A stretch of DNA of 56,357 bases from Flavobacteriales bacterium UBA2104 (lineage in GTDB: Bacteria; Bacteroidota; Bacteroidia; Flavobacteriales_D; Crocinitomicaceae): NCBI GenBank assembly GCA_002331485.1, contig DCYS01000017.1, positions 20,760-77,116 of the forward strand, read 5' to 3'. Below the pieces are notes generated by a model, which worked only from the letters and a program-made list of their open reading frames with translations, did no database searches and had not been told where the DNA came from. Shown piece by piece: positions 1 through 8,462 of the stretch; within the stretch, counting starts at the first letter, position 1; the number at the start of each line of letters is the position of its first letter. The translations under genes and the position numbers were made by a program.

Positions 1-103
1 GTGAGTAGTGAGTAGTGAGTAATGCGATACGCTGCGCTTTAGGGATTAGTTCGAAAACGAGATTGAATTTTTTTTCTCGCTGAAGTGAGTAGTTGTTTTA
101 TTT
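1..103 (+). repeat. degenerate copy of GTGAGTA-type intergenic repeat
   Basis: This stretch resembles the better preserved copies at 28164-28262 and 31899-31990. Shared blocks are a GTGAGTAGTGAG start, GGGATTAGTTCGAAAACG in the middle, and a CTCGCTGAAGTGAG end that can form a small hairpin. It lies just upstream of the first gene and may continue beyond the window edge. Confidence 0.55.
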
Positions 104-149
104 CTGCGTTAAGTGTAATAATAAAAGATTCTTTTTCTATTTTTAGCTC

Positions 150-2363
150 ATGAACAAGTTTTTGCTTTTCGTTTTTACATTGGCACCGCTATTAGTTGTA
201 GCCCAGAAAAGTAAGTACTTGACAGATGCTATTGACCTCAATAAAATAAGTAGAAGTGATAGCATACTCATAGAGGAAAGCCTAATACAATATAACGCCG
301 CCAAAACTGATACGGGTCGAATAAAAGCTTTGACAACCATCATTGATGAGAGTTATGACAGTCGCGTTTACGATGCGTACAACGAAGTCATTTTAGAAAT
401 AATAAACAAGGTTGAAGCTAATGCTAAAGGACCAATTAGAGATTCACTACGACTTTGGAAAGGCTATGCTTTTTATATTCGTGGCTTGACAGCTGGTAAT
501 GACCTTAATTACGAAAAAGCAGTTGACAGCTACGAAAAGGCATTTGAACTTCTCGACAAAGAGAAAGATCCCATCACTATTGGTGATATTTATGGGAACC
601 TTGCCCTACTCTATAAAGATCTTGGCGACTACAATAAAGCATTAAAAAACGTACGCAAATCGATAGACATCAGGGAAAAAGCCAATGATTCCTGGGGTTT
701 AAGTAATTCACTTTCCACGCTCGGAACAATTTTCATTGAACAAGAAGCTTATGAAGATGCATTGAATAACTATAAGAAAGCTTTAGAGATTAACCTTAGA
801 GACAAAAACTACTCGTCTATTGCCAATAACTATAATAATATTGCTTACGTGTACAATGTTCATCTTGGAAAACATGAAGAAGCTAAGACGTATTACAGGA
901 AATCCTTTCGTCTATATGATAGCTTGGGTATAAAACGCAAGGCCGGTACTGCCTTAGCAAATATTGGAAGTGCACTTCAAGAACAGAATAAAATAGATTC
1001 AGCGCTCTATTATTTTGAAAAAGCTCTAGAGATGAAGCTTAATGCCGGGGCTGAAAATAAGACGGGTAGTATTTACCTTAATATTGCATCTATATACTAC
1101 ACAAAAAAAGATTATGCGAAAGCTATTCGATATGCTGAAAAATGTAAAGAGATCAGTGAGCGACTTCAGCACTATTCAGATATTATGGCCATCGAGCAAA
1201 ACTTATCTAAGTATTATCGCAAAGTTGGTAGACACAAAGATGCATTTAGTTCTTTAAGAAACTACTACAATTTAAAAGATTCACTTGTCAATAAGGATAA
1301 CCTCCGCAAAGCAATGCGGGAGGATGAACGTCGGAACTTTTTGGTAAAGAGTATTGCGGATAGTATTGCTTTTCAAAAAGATCTTGAGGTTTCAGAATTG
1401 GAGAATGAGAAAAATAAGGCTGAATTAAAGACGAAGGAAAAAGAGAACGCTATACTTTATGGGGGAATTGCTGTATTCGTAATATTCCTGGGTATTGTGA
1501 TATATGCTTATCGCAGAAAGAAGAAAGATAACAAGATCATTTCAGCTCAAAAAGAAGAAGTTGAGCAACAGCGTGATGAAGTGAAAAAACAAAAAGAGAT
1601 CATCGAAGAAGCGCATCGTGAGATCAAAGATAGTATCAATTACGCCCAACGAATTCAAACTGCCATCATGCCACCCAAGAAATTGGTAAAGGAGTTTCTT
1701 CCTGGATCGTTTGTTTTGTACAAACCAAAAGATATTGTTGCAGGAGACTTCTACTGGATGGAGCATACAGAGAATAAAATACTTTTTGCGGCAGCTGATT
1801 GTACTGGTCACGGAGTTCCTGGAGCAATGGTCTCAGTGGTATGTAACAATGGTTTGAATCGCTCTGTACGAGAACATGGAATAACGGAACCAGCCAAAAT
1901 CCTCGATAAAACAAGAGAGATCGTGATCGCTGAGTTTGAAAAATCGGAAGAGGAAGTAAAAGATGGAATGGATATCGCATTGGTTTCACTGGAAGGCCGA
2001 ACGCTACAATACGCTGGTGCCCACAATCCACTTTGGATCATACGTAAAGAGGCTACGGAGATCGAAGAGATCAAAGCAGATAAACAACCGATCGGGAAAT
2101 TTGGTGCTGAACAGCCCTTCACTAATCATATTGTCGAATTAGATCCCGGTGATACAATCTATATCTTCTCAGATGGGTTTGCTGATCAATTCGGTGGTGA
2201 AAGAGGGAAGAAATTCAAATCGGGTAGTTTTAAAAAACTATTGCTTTCCGTAAGTCATGAATCCATGGATCGACAACGAGAAATTATCGATAAGGCCTTT
2301 GAGGACTGGAAAGGAGATCTTGAACAGCTTGATGATGTTTGTGTGATTGGAGCGAGAGTTTGA
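150..2363 (+). CDS. TPR-repeat SpoIIE-type protein phosphatase (membrane-anchored)
   Basis: The 737-residue product starts with a signal peptide (cleavage near VVAQ). A long run of tetratricopeptide repeats follows (about residues 90-400, with recurring A..Y..KAL..N patterns). A single membrane segment lies near 433-453 and a charged coiled coil near 455-495. A C-terminal SpoIIE/PP2C-type serine phosphatase domain starts at SINYAQRIQ (about 494). Metal-binding acidic motifs are visible: VAGDFYW, DCTGHGVPGAMVS, FSDGFADQFGG and the terminal LDDV. This architecture is common in Bacteroidota, where the TPR part is thought to sense in the periplasm and the phosphatase to act in the cytoplasm; partner and substrate are unknown. 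It stands alone on the plus strand, and repeats follow its stop. Confidence 0.9.
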   Translation: MNKFLLFVFTLAPLLVVAQKSKYLTDAIDLNKISRSDSILIEESLIQYNAAKTDTGRIKALTTIIDESYDSRVYDAYNEVILEIINKVEANAKGPIRDSLRLWKGYAFYIRGLTAGNDLNYEKAVDSYEKAFELLDKEKDPITIGDIYGNLALLYKDLGDYNKALKNVRKSIDIREKANDSWGLSNSLSTLGTIFIEQEAYEDALNNYKKALEINLRDKNYSSIANNYNNIAYVYNVHLGKHEEAKTYYRKSFRLYDSLGIKRKAGTALANIGSALQEQNKIDSALYYFEKALEMKLNAGAENKTGSIYLNIASIYYTKKDYAKAIRYAEKCKEISERLQHYSDIMAIEQNLSKYYRKVGRHKDAFSSLRNYYNLKDSLVNKDNLRKAMREDERRNFLVKSIADSIAFQKDLEVSELENEKNKAELKTKEKENAILYGGIAVFVIFLGIVIYAYRRKKKDNKIISAQKEEVEQQRDEVKKQKEIIEEAHREIKDSINYAQRIQTAIMPPKKLVKEFLPGSFVLYKPKDIVAGDFYWMEHTENKILFAAADCTGHGVPGAMVSVVCNNGLNRSVREHGITEPAKILDKTREIVIAEFEKSEEEVKDGMDIALVSLEGRTLQYAGAHNPLWIIRKEATEIEEIKADKQPIGKFGAEQPFTNHIVELDPGDTIYIFSDGFADQFGGERGKKFKSGSFKKLLLSVSHESMDRQREIIDKAFEDWKGDLEQLDDVCVIGARV

Positions 2364-2465
2364 TGATTAGCAGGATTATTACACAGAGGTCATGGAGTTT
2401 GAGTAAAATTTAGAGAGCACAGAGCATGGATGTCGTACAAATGATTTCACCATCAAGGTTCTCTG

Positions 2466-2603
2466 TTGTGATTAGTTCGAGGACGTTCCGAATTTCGAAA
2501 CTATCTCATTGAAGTGATTAATGTTTAGTTCTTACGACGAAGCCAGGTGATCGAGTGTTTTGTTCACAGCACTGCGAAGAACAAAAAGTATCGAGAGCAC
2601 CGG
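2466..2603 (+). repeat. degenerate GTGAGTA-type repeat followed by one R-type hairpin unit
   Basis: 2466-2523 is a worn copy of the repeat also found at 28164 (GTGATTAGTTCGAGGACG, ending CTCATTGAAGTGA). 2545-2603 is an R-type hairpin unit: AGGTGATCGAGTG, an 8-bp perfect stem TTTTGTTC (2558-2565) with GAACAAAA (2579-2586), a 13-nt loop, then GTATCGAGAGCACCGG. The two fill most of the gap between the convergent genes ending at 2363 and 2648. Confidence 0.75.
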
Positions 2604-2647
2604 GATCGAAAGTTTTTAACTTTAGACAATTAAATATGATTTGAAGA

Positions 2648-3289
2648 TCACAATCCATGATCTATCAACACCCCAACATTCTGAGCTCCTGAAGCATAAC
2701 TAAAAGACGTTCTCAATGGTCCAATTGATGAATAATAGAACGTATCAATCAGTGTTTTATCCCCATGATTCGGCCAAAGTTCATGATATGACAATCGTTG
2801 AATACACGGATAACTAGTTCCATCATAAGTAATCATATGTCCATCAGAAAATGTATCCCAAGCTCGATAAACAGTATCTTGGGCATTGTCAATTTGATAA
2901 TGATCATTAAAGGTTCCTGATAAATCATTCTCTGGTGGACAAATTATATTTCCTCCCGATGAAACGATACTTCCTGAATTGAAACTCAAGTAAGTTCTCG
3001 TATTTTCCGATGGAAGATCTTTCTCCACGATATGAAAAGACTCACCATTGATCATCGTATCACCTACCACACGAGCAGTATCGGGAATATTAGTTGTAAG
3101 TAACATTCCATTTGAATCGTAGGTTGTGTGATTATAAACCCAAAACGCACCAATGTCCAACGGATAAAAATCATGTGTTGTTGCTTCTGGCTCAGTATTG
3201 GTTTCAGGTGTTGGCTCATCTTTCTTACAGTTTGACAAACTGAAACCAAGGATCAATAGAGATATTATTAAAGTGGCTTTCTTTTTCAT
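2648..3289 (-). CDS. hypothetical lipoprotein
   Basis: The 213-residue protein has a type II signal peptide with the lipobox LSNC at Cys21. A Thr/Pro/Glu-rich linker (KKDEPTPETNTEPEATT) is followed by a compact Tyr/Asp-rich domain. That domain has the look of the small secreted lipoproteins of Flavobacteriales that open with phrases such as YPLDIGAFWVYNHTTYDS. I do not recognise a named family. It probably sits in the outer membrane or periplasm. It is transcribed convergently with the upstream phosphatase gene and has its own 120-bp upstream gap. Confidence 0.75.
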   Translation of the reverse strand: MKKKATLIISLLILGFSLSNCKKDEPTPETNTEPEATTHDFYPLDIGAFWVYNHTTYDSNGMLLTTNIPDTARVVGDTMINGESFHIVEKDLPSENTRTYLSFNSGSIVSSGGNIICPPENDLSGTFNDHYQIDNAQDTVYRAWDTFSDGHMITYDGTSYPCIQRLSYHELWPNHGDKTLIDTFYYSSIGPLRTSFSYASGAQNVGVLIDHGL

Positions 3290-3411
3290 GCCCTTACAAC
3301 GGAGATTGATTTCTAAATATTTTAATCAAGATCTATTTTAACATTTCGACGTTGATCAGAATCTGATCTTATTAAGCAGAGATACGCTTTGAAATACTAT
3401 CTTGTCTGCCG

Positions 3412-3795
3412 ATGAAAACATTGAACCCTATGCTCACAACTATATTTATCATCCTTGGAGGATGCCTAGGTGCTATTGGAACCTATCAACTTCAAAAGAC
3501 CGGCCTCTCCCCTGTTATTGCTTCGTGTATCGTTGGATTAGCAGGTGCGTTCATCGGTTATCTCCTAAAGAATGAAGATCTATCCATGGTTATCTTTGCA
3601 GGTAGTTTTGTTGGAATGACGACAGTTGCAATTGCTTCTACTCCATTGATCTTGATCGCAGGACTAGCTTGTGGAACGTTATACTGGGCTTCTACTCATG
3701 TGTTTGACGGGTATGGAGGAAAACTTGGTGCTTTGGCTTTTATTAGTGTAGCGATTGTTTTGCTGTTGTTTTCTTTGGTAAATAGCAAGGTGTAA
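3412..3795 (+). CDS. small multi-spanning membrane protein
   Basis: The 127-residue product is almost entirely hydrophobic, with about four membrane segments (for example residues 5-25, 35-52, 57-90 and 100-122) and small Gly-rich turns. No family was recognised. The first ATG after a possible -7 element (TATCTTGT at about 3399) is used. It is a lone plus-strand gene; a short AT-rich inverted repeat (AAAATA/TATTTT, 3802-3818) just after the stop could weakly terminate it. Confidence 0.7.
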   Translation: MKTLNPMLTTIFIILGGCLGAIGTYQLQKTGLSPVIASCIVGLAGAFIGYLLKNEDLSMVIFAGSFVGMTTVAIASTPLILIAGLACGTLYWASTHVFDGYGGKLGALAFISVAIVLLLFSLVNSKV

Positions 3796-3828
3796 CTTGA
3801 TAAAATAAGGCCTATTTTGAAGGGGTTT

Positions 3829-3988
3829 TGATTCGATGCTTCATCTCTTTACGCGCCACTCACATTCGACAGGCTCAGTGCATCGCGACCACCTTATGTC
3901 AACCAAGGAACGATTATCGAGCCTGCCTGCCGTCAGGCACGGTGTTCTGATCGGAACGAAGTGGAGCATCAGAATGTATCGAGATCAC
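3829..3988 (+). repeat. paired hairpin element (L plus R units), downstream flank of GIY-YIG copy A
   Basis: The L-type half (3829-3896) reads TTCGATGCTTCATC, then GCGCCACTC, CGACCACCTTA, and is interrupted by a CATTCGACAGGCTCAGTG insert shared with 7531. The R-type half runs to 3988 and has a perfect 7-bp stem TTCTGAT (3945-3951) with ATCAGAA (3968-3974), then TGTATCGAGATCACG. A small extra hairpin (GCCTG/CAGGC near 3921-3938) is inserted. The R unit ends 12 bp before the GIY-YIG stop codon. Confidence 0.75.
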
Positions 3989-4000
3989 GTGTTTCCAATT

Positions 4001-4282
4001 TCAAAACTTCTTCTTTGAAAGAGCTTTAATCAGCTCTTGATCACCTTCAATTAATGCTCTTTTCTTTCTTTTGGACCATTTCTGAATCTGTTTCTCTCGA
4101 TAAAAAGCTTGATCAATTCTTGAATACTCCTCATAGTAAACGAGTTTGCTTGGACTATTTTTCCGGGTGTGATTAGCACCATTACCGCTATTGTGATCAA
4201 CTATCCTTTTTTCCAGATGTTTTGTACTCCCTGTGTAAAGAGAACCATCTGAGCATTCTAAAATATACATGTATCCTTTCAT
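4001..4282 (-). CDS. GIY-YIG endonuclease family protein, copy A
   Basis: The 93-residue single-domain GIY-YIG protein is of the small UPF0213/YhbQ-like type. Visible core features are the paired strands MYIL (5-8) and YTG (16-18), Arg26 in LEKRI, HN at 30-31, and the REKQIQKWS motif with the likely metal-binding Glu63. Length is normal for a stand-alone member. I place the start at MKGYMYIL because copy B begins there; an upstream in-frame ATG would add nine residues. It differs from copy B at only four positions (S43G, K71R, E83D, L88F). Inverted hairpin units flank the gene directly: R type after its stop, and L type 55 bp before its start. Chromosomal function is unknown; a role in processing or moving the repeats is my inference. 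Confidence 0.88.
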   Translation of the reverse strand: MKGYMYILECSDGSLYTGSTKHLEKRIVDHNSGNGANHTRKNSPSKLVYYEEYSRIDQAFYREKQIQKWSKRKKRALIEGDQELIKALSKKKF

Positions 4283-4336
4283 GGTAGTTAATGGAGTTAG
4301 ATTGAACAATTAAGATAAGAAAAAAAATCATTAAAA

Positions 4337-4464
4337 GTCGGGGTCTCGATACACCGCTTCATTGCATTACGCGCCACTCGACCACCTTCCACGATCTAGG
4401 GGAACGGTGATCGAGTGATTCTGCTCGAAGTGAAACGTAGAATCAGAATTGTATCGAGATCACG
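4337..4464 (+). repeat. paired hairpin element, upstream flank of GIY-YIG copy A
   Basis: The L unit 4337-4387 (GTCGGGGTCTCGATACA through CACTCGACCACCTT) and R unit 4406-4464 (GGTGATCGAGTG through TGTATCGAGATCACG) face each other across an 18-bp spacer. The R stem is ATTCTG (4418-4423) with CAGAAT (4444-4449); an alternative GATTCT/AGAATC pairing also exists. The 60 bp between the GIY-YIG start and the L unit is nearly the same as in copy B. Confidence 0.85.
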
Positions 4465-4525
4465 AAATCGCGATTCATTCACTTTAAATATTTCTTACCT
4501 TAGGACCTATCTTAAAAAATCCACG

Positions 4526-5110
4526 ATGAAAGTTATTCAGATAGCCTTATTCTTTTCTTTAATTTTATTAAGTATGAATTCATTCACTCAACAAAACGAC
4601 TCACTACCCTATTATGAAGTCCCTGAATATCCAGAGTGCTATACAGCTGGAACAATGGCTTCACGATTAATAGATGGTCTTGGATTTCGTTTTTACTGGG
4701 CAACAAAAGGACTACGTGAAAAAGACCTGGTTTACCGTCCGAATGAGGAATCCAGAAGCACCGGAGAAACGATAGATCATATACTTGGTATGACGCAGCG
4801 AATTTTTAATGCGGTCTTACAAAAAGAGGGCAAGCCACCTAAAGACTTGTCATACGTTGAAAAACGAGCATACATTCTAAAGCATCTGAAATCAGTAAGT
4901 GATATACTTCGCAAAAGTAGTGATGAAGACTTTAACGCTTACACTATCAACTTGCGTAACGGCGAATCACTCCCGTTTTGGAATTTCGTTAATGGTCAAA
5001 TCACAGATAGTATCTGGCATTGTGGACAAATCTCTTCATATAGAAGAAGTTCAGGAAACCCTATTAGTGGGAAAGTGAACTTCTTTTTGGGGACCGTTGA
5101 GCAAGAATAG
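4526..5110 (+). CDS. DinB-like family protein with signal peptide
   Basis: The product of 194 residues starts at MKVIQIALFF. The frame stays open to 4415 but that extension lies in a repeat, so I take the ATG preceded by an AT-rich TATCTTAA (about 4508). After the signal peptide (residues 1-22) comes a four-helix-type domain with DinB-like signatures: TGETIDHILGMTQ, in which His85 sits where a metal ligand is expected, and SIWHCGQISSYRRSSGNPI, with His165 and the usual Arg and Gly-Asn-Pro end. DinB-fold proteins are metal-dependent enzymes (for example thiol transferases) or have unknown roles. Export to the periplasm is unusual enough that function cannot be assigned. Confidence 0.75.
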   Translation: MKVIQIALFFSLILLSMNSFTQQNDSLPYYEVPEYPECYTAGTMASRLIDGLGFRFYWATKGLREKDLVYRPNEESRSTGETIDHILGMTQRIFNAVLQKEGKPPKDLSYVEKRAYILKHLKSVSDILRKSSDEDFNAYTINLRNGESLPFWNFVNGQITDSIWHCGQISSYRRSSGNPISGKVNFFLGTVEQE

Positions 5111-5154
5111 AACCGCAGCACTTCGACGTGCTCAGTGTAACAAATTTTGAATTT
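5110..5154 (+). repeat. short dispersed repeat (GAACCGCAGCACTTCGAC type)
   Basis: The blocks GAACCGCAGCACTTCGAC, GCTCAGTGT and CAAATTTTGAATTT recur at 12378-12422. In this copy GCAC/GTGC can form a small hairpin around TTCGAC. It begins at the stop of the DinB-like gene. Confidence 0.6.
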
Positions 5155-5253
5155 AGAATGATGAACATAAGAAGTTGATATTTAAGTAATAGATCACTCA
5201 GAAAGAATTCTCTACATTCAGAAAGTATCTTTAAAACAGCTGTTTACATAACT

Positions 5254-5261
5254 TAATTTTG
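5254..5261 (+). promoter_or_regulatory. -7 promoter element TAATTTTG
   Basis: A full match to the Bacteroidota -7 consensus TAnnTTTG lies 25 bp upstream of the start at 5287. No clear -33 TTG is seen at the usual distance. Confidence 0.5.
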
Positions 5262-5286
5262 GTCAACATTTTAACCAAATTGAATT

Positions 5287-6885
5287 ATGAAAAAACTTTA
5301 CGCTTTACTTTTCACTGCTGCTTCTTTTACGAGTATTGGACAGCAGATCACGCTAGATCAGACCTACTCTAACGATGGTCAGGCTAATGTTCAACCGATG
5401 ACGGACAACATGATTTATTACATGAGTCTCAAAGAAATGCGATCGCTGGATAATGACTTTACATTATCTATGCATTTATATCAGGATGCGAATACCTATT
5501 TACCATCAACTGAGATCCGTTCTCAACGTGTTAATGGAAACTCTATTGATGAAGCAACATATTACAGCTGGAATTCTTCAGACGGAGATGTTGAAGGATA
5601 CACAATGGATCCGATCTCAGATGGAATTATTTTAGGTGCTCGTTTGCATGAGAATAATCAAACTACAGAAATTGAATTAGCAAAATTAGACGGTTCTTTA
5701 ACTGCTCAAGGTGCTCTTGATAATACCTTTGGAACAAACGGTAAAGTTGTTATTCCTGATTTTGATTTTTATCCTAGGCCTGTTAAAGTTTTAGAACACT
5801 CTGACGGTTCTCTCTATTTGATCTCAGAAGTAAGCATTTCAGGATCAGCAAACAAAAAGATAGGAATAACTAAATTGGATGCTAGCGGTACAATTGATAA
5901 TACATTTGGAACGAATGGGCACATCACTGAAGTAATCGGTGATTCTATCTACAACGTTAAAGATGCAATGATCGATGCAGATGATAACATCTATATTGCA
6001 GGTGGACTCTATAGATACGGATCATACAGTACAGGTGAAGGACCTGGTACATTCACTTCCCAACGTGCATTTGTTGCAAAATTCTCAGCAAATGGAACAT
6101 TAGATAATACTTTCGCGAACAATGGATACCGTAACTTCTCTTTTGCATTACCAACTCGTGCTTCTCAAGTGAATAACATTGAATTTTTCTCAAATGGTGA
6201 TGTAATGGTATGTGGTTATATAACTATTCCGAATGGTCCGAATAATTTCTACACTCAGTTAGGATTTGCAAGAATTCTCGCAAATGGAAATATGGATACT
6301 TCTTTCGGGCCGTACAATACTGGAGCGATCTCATCTAATTTCAGCAATAATCGTGCGACTACGAGAGAAGCTATTATCGAAAACGATGTTATACTTGGTC
6401 TGGGATCTGTTCAGGAATCATCTAGTGATCCAACTTTACCAGCGATATTCATTATGAATGGTTCGGGGGAATTGATCACTACAGGTCACCCTGACGGTTA
6501 TTACCTATACACAAACGAAAATGATTGGATGTCTCAAATAGCAAGTACTCCTGAAGGAAAGATCTTAACTTATGGTGAAGGATATGATCAAGGATCTATG
6601 CTAAGTCAGACAAGCACGTATCGCTTTATTTATGATGCTCCAGCGAATATAACGGAAGAAGGAATTGAATTAAGTGTTTATCCGAACCCATCAAGTAATG
6701 TGATCTCTATTGCATCGCCAAACGCTGTTGATCGAGTGATCATCTTTGGAATGGACGGAAAAGTAGCGCGAACGTATGATAACGCGACCAACCTTTCAGT
6801 TGAAGGTATTGCTCAAGGATCTTATATCCTTAATGCGGTACTTTCTTCTGGAGAAATCGTAAGAAAGAAGATCATCATTGAGTAA
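5287..6885 (+). CDS. delta-60 repeat protein with T9SS type A sorting domain
   Basis: The 532-residue secreted protein has a signal peptide ending near GQQI. At least four delta-60 repeats are present, seen as ALDNTFGTNGK, TIDNTFGTNGH, TLDNTFANNG and NMDTSFGPYN (a beta-propeller-like repeat). The C-terminal type A T9SS sorting domain opens with LSVYPNPSS and ends in RKKIIIE. By family knowledge such proteins cross the outer membrane by the type IX system and are released or anchored at the surface. Binding target is unknown. It has its own -7 element and a strong terminator. Confidence 0.9.
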   Translation: MKKLYALLFTAASFTSIGQQITLDQTYSNDGQANVQPMTDNMIYYMSLKEMRSLDNDFTLSMHLYQDANTYLPSTEIRSQRVNGNSIDEATYYSWNSSDGDVEGYTMDPISDGIILGARLHENNQTTEIELAKLDGSLTAQGALDNTFGTNGKVVIPDFDFYPRPVKVLEHSDGSLYLISEVSISGSANKKIGITKLDASGTIDNTFGTNGHITEVIGDSIYNVKDAMIDADDNIYIAGGLYRYGSYSTGEGPGTFTSQRAFVAKFSANGTLDNTFANNGYRNFSFALPTRASQVNNIEFFSNGDVMVCGYITIPNGPNNFYTQLGFARILANGNMDTSFGPYNTGAISSNFSNNRATTREAIIENDVILGLGSVQESSSDPTLPAIFIMNGSGELITTGHPDGYYLYTNENDWMSQIASTPEGKILTYGEGYDQGSMLSQTSTYRFIYDAPANITEEGIELSVYPNPSSNVISIASPNAVDRVIIFGMDGKVARTYDNATNLSVEGIAQGSYILNAVLSSGEIVRKKIIIE

Positions 6886-6922
6886 TAGTTTTTTCTAAAT
6901 AGTAATTTTTCTTGATGATTTT

Positions 6923-6950
6923 AAGGCAGCTGAGAGGCTGCCTTTTTTTT
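6923..6950 (+). terminator. rho-independent terminator of the delta-60 gene
   Basis: Stem AAGGCAGC (6923-6930) pairs with GCTGCCTT (6937-6944) across the 6-nt loop TGAGAG. A run of T follows to 6950. It lies 38 bp after the stop at 6885. Confidence 0.9.
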
Positions 6951-6970
6951 AGGTTTCTTAACATTATGCT

Positions 6971-7148
6971 AGGTGATCGAGCCTGTCATTTATGCGGATG
7001 GCGGGGTCTCGATACAATGCTGACGCTACGATTCTCTCCGGTCAGCATCACTCGACCACCTTACCTTAATGCGATTCAATCAAAATTCAGTTTAGGCGAT
7101 CGAGTTTTTTGAACACAGCGAAGCGAAGATCAAAATGTATCGAGATCC
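6971..7148 (+). repeat. paired hairpin element, downstream flank of GIY-YIG copy B
   Basis: A truncated R start (AGGTGATCGAG, 6971-6981) is followed by a full L unit at 7002-7063. Its stem is a perfect 8 bp: ATGCTGAC (7017-7024) with GTCAGCAT (7041-7048) around a 16-nt loop. An R unit at 7094-7148 has TTTTGA (7107-7112) paired with TCAAAA (7130-7135). The R end stops 6 bp before the GIY-YIG stop codon. The L unit recurs as an exact reverse complement at 10399-10461. Confidence 0.85.
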
Positions 7149-7153
7149 AGGTA

Positions 7154-7435
7154 TTAAAACTTCTTTTTTGAAAACGCTTTAATAAGATCCTGATCACCTT
7201 CAATTAATGCCCTCTTCTTTCTTCTGGACCATTTCTGAATCTGTTTCTCTCGATAAAAAGCTTGATCAATTCTTGAATACTCCTCATAATAAACGAGTTT
7301 ACTTGGACCATTTTTTCGGGTGTGATTGGCACCATTGCCGCTATTGTGATCAACTATCCTTTTTTCCAGATGCTTTGTACTCCCTGTGTAAAGTGAACCA
7401 TCTGAGCATTCTAATATATACATGTATCCTTTCAT
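7154..7435 (-). CDS. GIY-YIG endonuclease family protein, copy B
   Basis: This 93-residue protein differs from copy A at four residues, so the gene has been duplicated or converted recently. The same GIY-YIG core is present (MYIL 5-8, YTG 16-18, Arg26, Glu63 in REKQIQ). Similarity goes beyond the frame: the 60 bp upstream of the start and the hairpin unit after it nearly match copy A. Both copies have the same orientation relative to the bracketing hairpins (R after the stop, L before the start). The frame is intact in both, which suggests selection or recent spread. Activity is untested; a housekeeping repair role cannot be excluded. Confidence 0.88.
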   Translation of the reverse strand: MKGYMYILECSDGSLYTGSTKHLEKRIVDHNSGNGANHTRKNGPSKLVYYEEYSRIDQAFYREKQIQKWSRRKKRALIEGDQDLIKAFSKKKF

Positions 7436-7490
7436 GGTCTTTAATGGATTTAGATTGAATGATTAAGATAAGAAAAAAAATTCATTAAAA

Positions 7491-7640
7491 GTCGGGGTCT
7501 CGATACACCGCTTCATTGCATTACGCGCCACTCACATTCGACAGGCTCAGTGCATCGCGACCACCTTACGTCAACCAGGGAACGGTGATCGAGTATACTG
7601 ATCGAAACGAAGTGAAGCATCAGGATGTATCGATATCACG
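7491..7640 (+). repeat. paired hairpin element, upstream flank of GIY-YIG copy B
   Basis: The L unit 7491-7569 (GTCGGGGTCTCGATACA onward) carries the same CATTCGACAGGCTCAGTG insert as 3871. The R unit 7583-7640 has stem CTGAT (7598-7602) with ATCAG (7619-7623) and ends ATGTATCGATATCACG, a one-base variant of the usual end. With 7436-7490 and 7641-7806 this covers the 371-bp gap; the remainder shows nothing recognisable. Confidence 0.8.
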
Positions 7641-7806
7641 AGATCCCGCTTCCTAACAATCTCCAATTTTAACATTTCTCAAATAATAATTTCTAAATCA
7701 AGCTGTTTGTAGTAATGAAAGTTAATTACAGTCTAACCATAATCAATCTCCTCGAGTCGACAAGGTGTTTGAGTGAAGTAAGGCTTAATCAAAAAATCTA
7801 GGTATT

Positions 7807-8385
7807 ATGAAAAATGTTGTTGGTGTGTTAATCATTGGCGTTGCCTTATTGTCAACGTCGTGTAAGAAAAAGTTAATTGAATCAAATGAGCAAAAAGCAG
7901 ACGATATCGTTTATGAACCGCTCGATATAACGCTATCAGGAGTAAGTGAGCTATCCGTTCAGATTCCTTATGACGAACGACTGAATTTTAGATTCTCCAT
8001 TATGGATATCAAAGCGATGAACGATAACTGGGATGAATCGAATACGGATACTTTAGCAGCTGACGTTTCCGTAAATCATGTTCAGATTCTTGATGATTCT
8101 AAGTTTGGTTATTTGAATGCACTCGATGCTGACGCTGAGATCAATCCAAATAGTGGGTATTGGAATAACAGAACTGATCCTGATAATTACTTATTAAGTA
8201 CATCCTGGGGTGCTGAATTTAAAGGTGCAGGAGACAAATACCTTGCATTCAGACTTCAAAAAGATGGAGGATATATCTATGGCTGGTTTCTTGTAAATTG
8301 CACTGAGAAAAGCGATGAATTACAGATCAAAGGATATGCTTACAATAAAACTGTAAGTAATCCAATTCAGGCAGGAGAACAATAG
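7807..8385 (+). CDS. hypothetical lipoprotein
   Basis: The 192-residue protein has a lipoprotein signal peptide with a TSCKKK lipobox (Cys19). The rest looks like a single beta-rich domain with no family I can name. A late segment reads SWGAEFKGAGDKYLAFRLQKDGGYIYGWF, the sort of sequence seen in surface lipoproteins of this phylum. A terminator follows directly. Confidence 0.72.
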   Translation: MKNVVGVLIIGVALLSTSCKKKLIESNEQKADDIVYEPLDITLSGVSELSVQIPYDERLNFRFSIMDIKAMNDNWDESNTDTLAADVSVNHVQILDDSKFGYLNALDADAEINPNSGYWNNRTDPDNYLLSTSWGAEFKGAGDKYLAFRLQKDGGYIYGWFLVNCTEKSDELQIKGYAYNKTVSNPIQAGEQ

Positions 8386-8405
8386 GAAACTTATTTCTTA
8401 TTAGA

Positions 8406-8440
8406 AAGCATCTGTGGCAACAAACTACAGGTGCTTTTTT
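8406..8440 (+). terminator. rho-independent terminator
   Basis: Stem AAAGCATCTGT pairs with ACAGGTGCTTT (one G-T pair) around GGCAACAAACT, followed by seven T. It lies between the convergent genes ending at 8385 (+) and 8463 (-) and most clearly serves the plus-strand gene. Confidence 0.85.
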
Positions 8441-8462
8441 TATTCTCAGATCAGCTCTACTT

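Noticed and set aside
1542..2122. Several minus-strand frames opposite the phosphatase domain
   Set aside because: The plus-strand frame contains an intact SpoIIE domain; the opposite frames have no leader, family or promoter.
4415..4525. N-terminal extension of the DinB-like protein
   Set aside because: The added 37 residues come from the hairpin repeat R unit, and the ATG at 4526 gives a normal signal peptide.
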